Origin: Imperialibacter sp040222815
Lineage (GTDB): Bacteria; Bacteroidota; Bacteroidia; Cytophagales; Cyclobacteriaceae
Direction of reading: 5' to 3'
Assembly (NCBI RefSeq): GCF_040222815.1
Contig: NZ_JAVKCH010000036.1
Coordinates: 202,114 to 266,113 of the forward strand
DNA: 64,000 nucleotides
Program-made: the position numbers and the translations under genes
Part shown: in pieces, positions 6,737-15,491 of the stretch
Layout: every line of letters starts with the position of its first letter
Position numbering within the stretch: the first letter of the stretch is position 1
Notes under the pieces: generated by a model
Seen by the model: the letters and a program-made list of their open reading frames with translations, nothing else
What the model was told of the DNA's origin: nothing
Databases searched by the model: none

Positions 6737-7244
6737 GCTGATAACACAAGGCTTCCATGAATAATCGTTTTGAGCAGCGGCCTGGTTGAAGGTAGCAACT
6801 GTTTCCGAAACGTCAAAGATCAATAGGCTGCCCGCCCGGGATGAAAGCAAATCACAAATAGGCGAGCAAGGGAATGAAAGTTATGGGTGTTGTTTATCTA
6901 TGATACTATCGGCCTGTAGCTTTATCGCTGTTTCAAAGCGAATCAACCAGCTCCATTTATCTCTCAAAACCCCAAAAAATCAAACAACTCCTTTGAGTCA
7001 TTCGTCAGCAGCACCTTTTGTTTGTCCACTCGCCCAACCTCCACTATACCTATCGCCCAATAGCGGCTGGGGGTGCAGGGCGACTTCGGCTCCCCGGTTG
7101 GGCAAGGGCGGCGGCGGTGTTGCCCAATGTCGGCGGCGGTGTTGCCCAACCCAGGTAGACGAGGTTGCGCAATACCTGTAGCCGATGTTGCGCAATGCAG
7201 GAGTAAGGATTGCCCAAACGACTCATGAACGTTGTTTATAACTG
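6737..7244 (+). repeat. Expanded attC-like element 4 (candidate)
   Basis: The left arm GCTGATAACACAAGG, then TTCCATGAATAATCG (6737-6766), has the same start as the other elements. A possible right arm lies at 7216-7244: in reverse complement it reads AGTTATAAACAACG, then TTCATGAGTCG, which resembles the left arm with a few changes. The arms are about 450 bp apart because a 22-23 bp repeat array lies between them. The internal motifs of elements 1-3 are not seen, so this assignment is weaker. No real gene is visible here; the open frames in it come from the repeats. Confidence 0.35.
7030..7217. repeat. Phased array of TTG[C/G]GCAA-type palindromes
   Basis: Octamers TTGGGCAA (7098), TTGCCCAA (7120, 7142), TTGCGCAA (7165, 7188) and TTGCCCAA (7210) start 22, 22, 23, 23 and 22 bp apart. 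Two weaker copies, TCGCCCAA at 7030 and 7053, keep the same register. The spacers differ (GGCGGCGGT, AGGTAGACG, CTGTAGCCG), so this is a degenerate minisatellite in which the octamer is the conserved part. A further copy lies at 191-198. Two helical turns between units would place the octamers on one face of the DNA. Confidence 0.75.
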
Positions 7245-7496
7245 TCAAAAGGGTGTCTGATGGCCACCCACGCATTCTTTAGCGCAACTGTACCAACGCC
7301 TTACTGCTGCTGGATCCCCCAGATTCACTACCCAGGTCTTAACGGCACCCGGTTCGGTTCAGTGCCATCATCATGGGGATCCCTCGCTCGTACCTCGCAA
7401 TCGGGATGACGTGCCCTTGGGTAGTGTAGCTGTTGCCTGCACTGTTCCCAATGCCACTGAAGCCTGTAACTTTGCCGCTCGATAGGTTTGGGTAAA

Positions 7497-7529
7497 ACAA
7501 AACCGCCACCCATGGGGCGGCGGTTTTTA
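7497..7529 (-). terminator. Terminator of the giant T9SS cargo gene
   Basis: On the minus strand AAAAACCGCCGCCCC-ATG-GGTGGCGGTTTTG forms a stem with one small bulge and a T run after it, starting 3 bp beyond the stop codon of the gene that ends at 7532. Confidence 0.8.
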
Positions 7530-7531
7530 CT

Positions 7532-10500
7532 TTACTTGATCACAAGCTTATGCACGGCTGCCCCGTGGCTGGTGACCAGCCTGAGAATGTAGACTCCGGC
7601 TGGCTGACTGCTGATATCGACAGTCAGCTGTGCCGTAGTCATCGAATGCTGCCACACGGCTGAGCCGTTGTTGTTGTGGATGATAATTTCTTTTACATCT
7701 GCCAGCGAACCATCCCACGCTATGGTGAACTGTCCCTGCGACGGGTTAGGGTAAGTTTTGATCATCGAGCGGAGCACTTCGGCTGAAACGCCCGTGGTAG
7801 CGGTGGGCATGGCAATGATCACAATGCCTTCGTCTGTTACCTCAGAGGCTACCTCAAAGCTTAGCTGCCCGGTGCTGATGGTTATTTCAGGCGATTCCAG
7901 GCTTACATTCCCCTCGTAGTCGATCAGAAGTTTGTAAGCACCGAGTGGCAGGTTGCTGAACCCAAAACTTCCGTCGCTGGTGGTTACGGTGCTGGCGATC
8001 AGCTCACCCCCGGGGCTGCTTACAAGCAAGATTGTGACCCCGGAAAGGGGAGTGCCCTCCATGGTTCTTCCGTCTGTCACCAGATGGCGGCTTCCATCGT
8101 CCGAAAGCAACAGCTTTCCTGCAATAGAGCCGGGCCCGCCTGGCACCGACGGCTTTTCGATCATGTCAACAACTATGCCTTCAATGCTTTCAGTAGACAG
8201 TGTAATTAGCGTGGCGTTGGCAAGGGTCGTGGCTTTTTCAAAATAAGTAGTAAGCACGGCAGTGGAAGCAGATGCAACGCTCAAAGCATACTGGCCCGCT
8301 GGCACATCGTCAAAAGTAAATGCTCCATTGGCGGACAGCGCAGATATTATTGGTGTGCCAAAGGTGCCATTACTGTTTTTCGGGTGAAGCTTTGCTTCGC
8401 CCTGGGTGAAGGCGGAGTTGCCCAGAGAAGCCACACCGGTGACGCTCAACGCTTTTACAACCGGTGCCGTCACTTCAAACGCTTCCGTGGCCTCAGCGGC
8501 GAGGTAGTTGTCGTTGCCAACCTGGTTGGCGGTAACGGTGACAGTGCCCTCAACCCCAGTTAGAGTAAGCGTAGTGCCGGTAAGGCTGGCAGGTCCTGTT
8601 ACGCTGTAGCTCAACTCGAGCCCACTGTCTGTAGTGGCATTTACCGCTATCGGGCCATCGGTCGTTAGCTTGTCTCCAATGCTTTCAACGACAATGGTCT
8701 GGGCTTTTTTGGCTATGGCAAAGCTTCTTTCGACAGCAACCGCAGCCTGGAACGTTTCGTCACCTGACTGAGAGGCCCTGATGGTGGCGGTTCCTGCGCC
8801 GGTGATTGTCACAGTGTTTCCACTGAGTGTCGCCGGGCCGCTTACCACCTCAAAGCTGACGGCAAGTTCGGATGTGGCAGTTGCTTCCAGGGCGAAGGCC
8901 TGATCACCAAAGGTTTTGTCTGCTATGGCTGCAAAAGTGATGGTTTGCTCTTGTTTTTCGTCTACCTCTGGTGCGGTCACTTCAAAAGTTGTAGCAGCTT
9001 CAGCAGCGAGATAGTTCTCGTTGCCCCCCTGGCTGACTGTAATAGTCACAGTACCCTCTTCGCCTGTCAGTGTCACAGTTGCACCCGACAGCGTGGCCGG
9101 GCCATCGATGCTGTATGATAATGCCAGGTCACTATCAACAGAGACGACCAGGTCAAAAGCCGCATCAGTAGTCAGTTTGTCTTCAATATCAGCAATGGTA
9201 ATTACCTGTACCTTTTTGGCAATAGTGAAAGTTCTTTCGACAGGAGAGGCCGCATTGAAATTCTCGTTACCTGCCTGGGTAGCTTTGATAGTGGCTGTTC
9301 CGGCACCGGTAATGGTTGCCTCGCTGCCGTTTAGTGTAACAGGTCCGCTCACTACTTCCAGACTTACTACCAGCGAAGAAGAGGCCGTTGGTGACAAAGT
9401 GAAGGCAGCGTCGCCAAAAGACTTATCGGCGATGGCATCAAAAGTGATGGTTTGGCTGCCTTTGCTTACTGTCAGTGTCTGCCGCACCGATGGCGCTGGG
9501 TTAAATGCTGCATTGCCTGCCTGTGAGGCTGTGATGGTTGTACTGCCTACGCCTGTGATTGTTATCAGGCTTCCATTGATGGTGGCCACTGACAGGTTAG
9601 AACTGGTGTAGCTGACAGGTAAACCTGAGCTGGCGGTTGCCCCGGGAGAAAAGCTGGTGGCTCCGAAGGCTTTCGCCGGTAATTCAGCAAACGTAATGGT
9701 TTGGTTGGCCTTGTCCGGATCCGACACGAAAAATGAAGCGGAGGACGAAGCACTGTTGTAGTTGGTGTTACCTGCCTGGCTCACAGCCACCTCCACCGTG
9801 CCGCTGGCTCCGGTTAGGGTGATCGTGTTGCCGCTGATGGTGGCCGGGCCGCTTGCAATAGCATAGGTAAGGCTTAAGCCACTGGTTGTGCTGGCCGACA
9901 CAGCAAACGGTGCGGCGGACACAAGTTTGTCGGCGATAGGAGAGACGGTAATCGTTTGACTGGCCTTATCAACCGTGAGTGTTTGTGGCACGTTGGTGGC
10001 GGCATTGTAATTCACATTGCCCGCCTGTGAAGCTGTGATAGTGGTGCTTCCGGCTCCAATGATCGTTACCGTGTTGCCCCTCACTGTGGCCACTGCTGTG
10101 TTGGAGCTGGCGTAGCTCACCGTCAGACCTGAGCTGGCCGTTGCTCCCAGTGTGAAGTTGGCATCGCCAAATGTTTTGGCTGGCAAAGCCGCAAAAGTGA
10201 TGGTTTGGCTGGCTTTGTTCACCGTCAGTGTTTGCGGCACGTTGGTGGCGGCATTGTAATTCGCATTGCCCGCCTGCGAAGCTGTGATGGTGGTGCTTCC
10301 GGCTCCGACAATCGTTACTGTGTTTCCACTTACTGTCGCTACCGCTGTGTTGGAGCTGGCATAGGCAACGGTCAGGCCTGAGCTGGATGTTGCTCCCAGT
10401 GTGAAGTTAGCGTCACCAAAGGTTTTAGCTGGCAACGCCGCAAACGTGATGGTTTGGCCGGCTTTGTTCACCGTGAGTGTTTGCGGCACGTTGGTGGCGG

Positions 10501-13500
10501 CATTGTAATTCGCATTGCCCGCCTGTGAAGCTGTGATGGTGGTGCTTCCGGCTCCGACAATGGTTACTGTGTTTCCACTTACTGTCGCTACCGCTGTGTT
10601 GGAGCTGGCGTAGCTCACCGTCAGACCTGAGCTGGATGTTGCTCCCAGTGTGAAGTTGGCCTCCCCAAATGTTTTCGCTGGCAAAGCCGCAAACGTGATG
10701 ATTTGGCCGGCTTTGTTCACCGTGAGGGTTTGAGGTACGTTGGTGGCGGCGTTGTAGTTTGCATTGCCCGTCTGCGACGCAGTGATGGTGGTGCTTCCGG
10801 CACCGACAATCGTTACCGTGTTGCCACTTACTGTGGCTACCGAAGTATTGGAGCTGGCGTAGCTCACAGACAGACCTGAGCTGGATGTTGCTCCCAGTGT
10901 GAAGTTGGCATCCCCAAATGTTTTGGCTGGCAGGGCTCCGAAGGTGATGGTTTGGCTGGCTTTGTTCACCGTGAGTGTTTGCGGCATGTTGGTGGCGGCA
11001 TTGTAATTCGCATTGCCCGTCTGCGACGCTGTGATGGTGGTGCTTCCGGCACCGACAATCGTTACTGTATTTCCACTTACTGTCGCTACCGCTGTGTTGG
11101 AGCTGGTGTAGGCAACGGTCAGTCCTGAGCTGGCCGTTGCTGACAATGTGAAATTAGCGTCTCCGATGGTTTTGGCTGGCAGGGCTCCGAAGGTGATGGT
11201 TTGGCCGACCTTGTTAACCGTGAGGGTTTGCGGTACATTGGCGGCGGCATTGTAGCTTGCATTGCCCGCCTGTGAAGCTGTGATGGTGGTGGTGCCCACA
11301 CCCAAAATCGTCACTGTGTTGCCGCTCACTGTAGCCACCGCCGGATTGGAGCTGGCATAGGCAACGGTCAGGCCTGAGCTGGCAGTAGCAGAGAGGGCAA
11401 AGGGTGCTTCACCAAATGCTTTTTCAGGGAGTGCGCCGAAAGTGATTGTCTGATTTAGTTTTCCTGTTGTGAACCGCCACGAGGTATTGTCCTCGATTCC
11501 GGGCCATATCTTTTGAGAATTTGCTGCACTCCTCAGGTAACCGCTGGTGACGTTAACATATACCTCCGTATTGGCCGGTAAATCATTGGGCATGTTAAAA
11601 GTGACAGTGGCACCATTGATCGTCATCTCACTGCCATTATAGTTGGTCAGGCTGGTGATCAACATTCCATTGCTTGCATGATGTACACTGATTGTTCCAG
11701 TAGCGATGGTGATATTTTCTTCGAAAGTGATGCTGAGATCGCTTGAAACTGCTACGTTGGTATTGCCATTGGCTGGAGCGTAACTCAAGGCTGATACTTC
11801 AAGTGCCTGAGTGGTAAACGTCCAGTTGGGATTACCATTTAGTCCGGCAAATGTATTGCCTGCTGCGTCCTTCACTACACCCACGCCCAGGTCGACATAG
11901 TATTCAGTGCTGGCGTTCAGATTGAAGGATGGCGTAATGGTGAGCGTGTTGTTGGCGATGGTCGCACCGCCGTTTACACTGTAGCTGGAGTGAATAGATC
12001 CTCCGATGTCCCTGATCGTAATCACACCAGTGTTGGCCACAATGTTTTCGCTGAAGGTTACCACCAGGTCGCCATTTACGGCCACTCCGGTTGCGTTGTC
12101 GGCTGGAGATAAGCTGCTGATCGTAGGGGCGGTAATATCGGCACCTGCAACCGTGTTGAATTGCCACATACCATTAGAAACGATGCCGGCGAAGGGGTTT
12201 CCTACTACATCAGTAATCGCATCACTTGCTATGAAAACATAATAAGCAGCCGAGTTGAGGAAGTTATTGGCGGGGTTAATGGTGAGTGTGCTGCCCGACA
12301 CCTGCACATTGGCCGATGGCAAGGTGTATTGCTCATGAGCGACAAGCTCAGGGTACCTCACAATCTGAATTATTTTGGAATTCACCAATTCAATCGGTTC
12401 TGAAAAGGTAGCTACTAGGTTGGAAGCCACAGCCACATCGGTGGCGTTGTTGATTGGGTTAAAGGAGGAAATTGTTGGAGCAGTAACATCCGAGGAAGTG
12501 ACTGTGAGAATGTATGACACGGGAGTAGCCTCATTGTAATTCGCATTGCCATATTGCCAGGCAGTGATTTCTGATTGCCCCACGTTTCCCACGCTTACCA
12601 CGTTGCCACTAATGGTGGCCACGGCTGGGCTCGAACTTGTAAAGGTGATTGGCAGGCCCGATGTAGCCGAGGCGGAAAGTGCAAAGTCGGGATCGCCTGC
12701 TTCTTTGTTGGGAAATGGTGAAAAGGTGATGGTTTGATCCGCTTTGTCTACATATAACGGCTGCACGGCATTGGCAGCGGCATTGTAATTCGTGTTGCCA
12801 GCCTGCGAGGCGGTAATATTGGTGGTACCGGCTCCCACGATGGTCACGGTGTTGCCGCTTATGGTGGCAACCCCCGTATTCGAGCTTGCATAGCTTACAG
12901 AAAGGCCTGAGCTGGCGGTGGCGCTTAGTATAAAATTGCTATCGCCAAAGGTCTTCAGGGGCAATGTGCCAAAGGTAATGGTTTGGTTGCCTTTGGTTAC
13001 GGTGAGGCTTTGCGGCACGTTGGAAGCGGGTGCGAAAGTGCCGTTGCCGGCCTGACTGGCCGTGATGGTGGTGGTGCCAGGGGCAATCAGCGTTACTGTG
13101 TTGCCACTTACAGTAGCCACACCAGTGTTGGAACTGGTGTAACTCACCGGAAGCCCTGAAGAGGCCGTGGCAGTAAGTGCAAATGGTGCGTCGCCCATGG
13201 CCTTGGCTGGCAGCGCATTGAAGGTGATGGTTTGACTGGTCAGTACATTTTGGTTCCACTTTAGAGCAAAAGCATCCGAGGAGGCTGCCGTTTTGTTATC
13301 CGCTCCGGCACCTGGATTGAAATCTACGGTTCCATTTGTGAAAAAACCTGTGGCATAGACATTGTTTGACCCATCAACAAAAAGTCCACTCACCTTCTCA
13401 TACCCGTTGGAGAAGGGCCCGTAGAAAGATTGCACCCATACATATTCACCGGAGGCATTTAATTTCAGTATAAAACCGTCATAGCCATTAGGCCCAACCG

Positions 13501-14743
13501 TCAGCGTAACAGTGCCAGCTCCAGGGTCAAAGTCGTTTATGCTGGTGCCAAAAAATTCCCCGGCGATATAAACGTTTCCTGAAGCATCGGATTTTATGGA
13601 AAAGCCCTGATCATCCACAGTCCCGCCAAAGTTTTTTGCCCACAGCAATTCAAAAGCAGCATTGAGTTTAAAAGCGTAGGCGTCAACCGATCCTGACGAC
13701 ACAAGATTAGTCACCCCAACTCCCGGGTCAAAGTCTTTGGTGCCGGTGAACTGCCCGGTGGCAAGGAGGTTTCCAGATGCATCGGCGTGTAGGTCGGTGA
13801 TGGTTACTGGCGGAGCCTCGGCCGCCGACACGTAAGCCAGTGAAGAATTATATTTAGCAACAAAGTAACCTCCTGTGGCGCCCAGGTTAGCTGTACCCGC
13901 ATCAGGGTTGAAGTCTACTGGGTCAGTTCCACCATTTCCGAGGAAATATTGCCCAGCTATAATGATATTTGAGGAGGCATCTGTTTCAAATACCCTTGAA
14001 ACGACAGAACTAAAAGTGGGCGTACCGAGTCTCTTTCCCAAAACGTAGTTGCCTGATGCGTCCAATTTTACCAAAAAAGTATGCGTGATATTTGACAATC
14101 CTGTAGTTACACTTGCTGTACCCGCTCCCGGATCCAAATCGATGGTGTTTCGAAATGAGCCACCCGTATAAACGTTGCCGGAGCCGTCCACAGCCAAACC
14201 TATGTGTTCACTTTCCAGGTTGGATCCCCACCGCTTGGCCCACACATAGTCACCAGCTGAGTTGAGTTTCAGCACAAAGAGATCTGTTGAATTGGCTGTC
14301 AAATTGGATGTTCCTGCTCCCGGGTCAAAATCAACGGTACTCGTAAACTTACCGGACACCAACACGTTGGAGGAGGCATCCACCCTGATGGCCAGTCCTT
14401 CATCGGTGCCCGTGCCGCCCACTTTTCGTGCCCACACAAGCGCTCCCGAAGCATTGAGTTTCGTGATGAATATGTCATTGTTTCCCGCCGAAGTAAGCGA
14501 AACCTCGCCTGCGCCCGGATCAAAATCGGCGGTGCCGGCGAAAACGCCCGTGGTATACACGTTGCCCGAGGCGTCAACGGTAATGGCATTTGCCTGAATG
14601 GAAGAGGCTCCCGTAAAGACGCTCACCCACTCATGGTTTTGAGCCAAAACCTCCACGCAGGAAAAGGTGATGACAGCAAGGAAAAAAATGGCGCAAAACT
14701 TGATGCGCTTGCCGAAGCTTTTGAAAATCAAGTGAACATTCAT
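7532..14743 (-). CDS. Giant T9SS-exported protein with SBBP, Ig/MBG-like and SbsA-like repeats
   Basis: The 2403-residue protein has a signal peptide (about 1-35, ending VEVLAQ). Seven SBBP-type propeller blades follow (to about residue 495), each with a DFDPGAG-like loop and GNVYTTG or LNASGAYVWA phrases. Next come 15 repeats of about 83 residues beginning QTITFxxLPxKxFGD and ending in TITASQAGNxxYNAA; these resemble MBG/Ig-like adhesin domains. Three SbsA-type Big_5 domains (DxTAPTISSxxP, then NATxVAV and VTFSE) interrupt the series after the third repeat. Near the C-terminus lie a carboxypeptidase-regulatory-like domain (GSIAGKLLL, then DGSFGFSNLPLGAYKL) and a type A T9SS sorting domain (YPNPSQGQFTI, then QPAGVYILRL and HKLVIK). 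It is probably secreted and attached to the cell surface as an adhesin or matrix protein. The adjacent kinase and regulator on the same strand may control it. Confidence 0.92.
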   Translation of the reverse strand: MNVHLIFKSFGKRIKFCAIFFLAVITFSCVEVLAQNHEWVSVFTGASSIQANAITVDASGNVYTTGVFAGTADFDPGAGEVSLTSAGNNDIFITKLNASGALVWARKVGGTGTDEGLAIRVDASSNVLVSGKFTSTVDFDPGAGTSNLTANSTDLFVLKLNSAGDYVWAKRWGSNLESEHIGLAVDGSGNVYTGGSFRNTIDLDPGAGTASVTTGLSNITHTFLVKLDASGNYVLGKRLGTPTFSSVVSRVFETDASSNIIIAGQYFLGNGGTDPVDFNPDAGTANLGATGGYFVAKYNSSLAYVSAAEAPPVTITDLHADASGNLLATGQFTGTKDFDPGVGVTNLVSSGSVDAYAFKLNAAFELLWAKNFGGTVDDQGFSIKSDASGNVYIAGEFFGTSINDFDPGAGTVTLTVGPNGYDGFILKLNASGEYVWVQSFYGPFSNGYEKVSGLFVDGSNNVYATGFFTNGTVDFNPGAGADNKTAASSDAFALKWNQNVLTSQTITFNALPAKAMGDAPFALTATASSGLPVSYTSSNTGVATVSGNTVTLIAPGTTTITASQAGNGTFAPASNVPQSLTVTKGNQTITFGTLPLKTFGDSNFILSATASSGLSVSYASSNTGVATISGNTVTIVGAGTTNITASQAGNTNYNAAANAVQPLYVDKADQTITFSPFPNKEAGDPDFALSASATSGLPITFTSSSPAVATISGNVVSVGNVGQSEITAWQYGNANYNEATPVSYILTVTSSDVTAPTISSFNPINNATDVAVASNLVATFSEPIELVNSKIIQIVRYPELVAHEQYTLPSANVQVSGSTLTINPANNFLNSAAYYVFIASDAITDVVGNPFAGIVSNGMWQFNTVAGADITAPTISSLSPADNATGVAVNGDLVVTFSENIVANTGVITIRDIGGSIHSSYSVNGGATIANNTLTITPSFNLNASTEYYVDLGVGVVKDAAGNTFAGLNGNPNWTFTTQALEVSALSYAPANGNTNVAVSSDLSITFEENITIATGTISVHHASNGMLITSLTNYNGSEMTINGATVTFNMPNDLPANTEVYVNVTSGYLRSAANSQKIWPGIEDNTSWRFTTGKLNQTITFGALPEKAFGEAPFALSATASSGLTVAYASSNPAVATVSGNTVTILGVGTTTITASQAGNASYNAAANVPQTLTVNKVGQTITFGALPAKTIGDANFTLSATASSGLTVAYTSSNTAVATVSGNTVTIVGAGSTTITASQTGNANYNAATNMPQTLTVNKASQTITFGALPAKTFGDANFTLGATSSSGLSVSYASSNTSVATVSGNTVTIVGAGSTTITASQTGNANYNAATNVPQTLTVNKAGQIITFAALPAKTFGEANFTLGATSSSGLTVSYASSNTAVATVSGNTVTIVGAGSTTITASQAGNANYNAATNVPQTLTVNKAGQTITFAALPAKTFGDANFTLGATSSSGLTVAYASSNTAVATVSGNTVTIVGAGSTTITASQAGNANYNAATNVPQTLTVNKASQTITFAALPAKTFGDANFTLGATASSGLTVSYASSNTAVATVRGNTVTIIGAGSTTITASQAGNVNYNAATNVPQTLTVDKASQTITVSPIADKLVSAAPFAVSASTTSGLSLTYAIASGPATISGNTITLTGASGTVEVAVSQAGNTNYNSASSSASFFVSDPDKANQTITFAELPAKAFGATSFSPGATASSGLPVSYTSSNLSVATINGSLITITGVGSTTITASQAGNAAFNPAPSVRQTLTVSKGSQTITFDAIADKSFGDAAFTLSPTASSSLVVSLEVVSGPVTLNGSEATITGAGTATIKATQAGNENFNAASPVERTFTIAKKVQVITIADIEDKLTTDAAFDLVVSVDSDLALSYSIDGPATLSGATVTLTGEEGTVTITVSQGGNENYLAAEAATTFEVTAPEVDEKQEQTITFAAIADKTFGDQAFALEATATSELAVSFEVVSGPATLSGNTVTITGAGTATIRASQSGDETFQAAVAVERSFAIAKKAQTIVVESIGDKLTTDGPIAVNATTDSGLELSYSVTGPASLTGTTLTLTGVEGTVTVTANQVGNDNYLAAEATEAFEVTAPVVKALSVTGVASLGNSAFTQGEAKLHPKNSNGTFGTPIISALSANGAFTFDDVPAGQYALSVASASTAVLTTYFEKATTLANATLITLSTESIEGIVVDMIEKPSVPGGPGSIAGKLLLSDDGSRHLVTDGRTMEGTPLSGVTILLVSSPGGELIASTVTTSDGSFGFSNLPLGAYKLLIDYEGNVSLESPEITISTGQLSFEVASEVTDEGIVIIAMPTATTGVSAEVLRSMIKTYPNPSQGQFTIAWDGSLADVKEIIIHNNNGSAVWQHSMTTAQLTVDISSQPAGVYILRLVTSHGAAVHKLVIK
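9962..11455 (-). repeat. Six homogenised 249-bp tandem repeats inside the adhesin gene
   Basis: The anchor word GGCTTTGTTCACC (or close variants) starts at 9962, 10211, 10460, 10709, 10958 and 11207, exactly 249 bp (83 codons) apart. The copies between 10211 and 11206 are nearly identical in DNA, while the outer repeats of the same gene have diverged. This points to recent unequal crossing-over or gene conversion. Confidence 0.9.
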
Positions 14744-14801
14744 GACTTAAGGTTTATTGGTTTTACCCACCAAAAGTCATTTTTTGTCTGTCCAATTGAT
14801 A

Positions 14802-14817
14802 TGAGGCAAATCCCTCA
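14802..14817. promoter_or_regulatory. Short inverted repeat upstream of the adhesin gene
   Basis: In the 97 bp between the regulator gene and the adhesin gene, TGAGG (14802-14806) and CCTCA (14813-14817) form a hyphenated palindrome (TGAGGCAAATCCCTCA), 59 bp before the adhesin start codon. It could be a binding site for the adjacent LuxR-type regulator or a small attenuator hairpin. Only the sequence symmetry supports it. Confidence 0.3.
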
Positions 14818-14840
14818 AAACCCAGGAGAAAAACCCCTAC

Positions 14841-15491
14841 TTATAATTCTATGATATTGTTTTTGATAGCATACTTCACCAGATCGGCGTTGGAAGAAAA
14901 GCCTAGCTTGTCGAAAATAGCTTTTTTATGGTGCTCAATGGTCTTCTTGCTGATGTGTAGATGGTCTTCAATTTCCTTGAAACTCATGCCATTGGCAAAG
15001 CAGCGGAGCACTTCCAGTTCTCTCTCTGTTACAGTGCTTGCATCAGTTTGGAGGTGCAGCTGTGAGATATATTGCTGGAAAATGCCCTGTGCGAGCCCCT
15101 CCGGAAAGTAGAACTGCCCCTGATCCACCTTTCTAACTGCATCGAGCACCTCCGTTTTCGGGGCGCTTTTGGGCACAAAGCCTTTTCCGCCAGCTTTCAG
15201 GCTCTGTTCAATATAGGCCTGTCCCTCATTTCCTGAGAGAAAGATGATCTTAAGTTTTGGGTATTCCTTCAACAACTGCCTGCTGAGGTCAATACCCGAC
15301 TGCTGGGGCAGGCCGATGTCCATCAGTAAGATGTCCGCCTCGTGCTGGCTCAGCAGCTGATGCAGCTCCCTGGGCGAGGAGGCTGCCGCCAGCACTTCCA
15401 CGTCGGACTGCATTTTCAGAAAGAGCGACAAACCGTCCCTGAACAGCTCGTGGTCGTCGATCATCAGTAGTCGAATCTTTCCTGACGTCAT
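14841..15491 (-). CDS. LuxR-family (NarL/FixJ-type) response regulator
   Basis: The 216-residue protein has a receiver domain (residues 6-125) with the acidic pair D12-D13 (LLMIDDHELFRDG), phosphoacceptor D58 (ILLMDIGLP), a switch serine in FLSGNEG and K at FVPKSAP. A LuxR-type helix-turn-helix follows at about 150-216 (TERELEVLRCFANGMSFKEI, then HISKKTIEHHKKAIFDKLG). It is a DNA-binding response regulator. Its start codon overlaps the TGA of the preceding kinase gene by one base, so the two are translationally coupled partners. The giant adhesin gene lies 97 bp downstream on the same strand and is the most obvious target. Confidence 0.95.
   Translation of the reverse strand: MTSGKIRLLMIDDHELFRDGLSLFLKMQSDVEVLAAASSPRELHQLLSQHEADILLMDIGLPQQSGIDLSRQLLKEYPKLKIIFLSGNEGQAYIEQSLKAGGKGFVPKSAPKTEVLDAVRKVDQGQFYFPEGLAQGIFQQYISQLHLQTDASTVTERELEVLRCFANGMSFKEIEDHLHISKKTIEHHKKAIFDKLGFSSNADLVKYAIKNNIIEL

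Noticed and set aside
6786..7181. 131-residue open frame on the plus strand and overlapping minus-strand frames
   Set aside because: They run through the phased repeat array, with compositions (GGGGVAQCRRRCCPTQ) that reflect the repeat and not a protein. No family feature is visible.
7098..7217. Possible CRISPR array
   Set aside because: The conserved part is only 8 bp and the spacing is 22-23 bp; there are no 25-40 bp direct repeats, no unique spacers of CRISPR size and no cas genes.
7328..7513. Minus-strand 61-residue frame after the giant gene
   Set aside because: It overlaps the terminator of the giant gene and has no protein-like features.
9021..9611. 196-residue plus-strand frame inside the adhesin gene
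   Set aside because: It is the antisense shadow of regular Ig-like repeats; similar frames appear on the opposite strand wherever the repeats are periodic.
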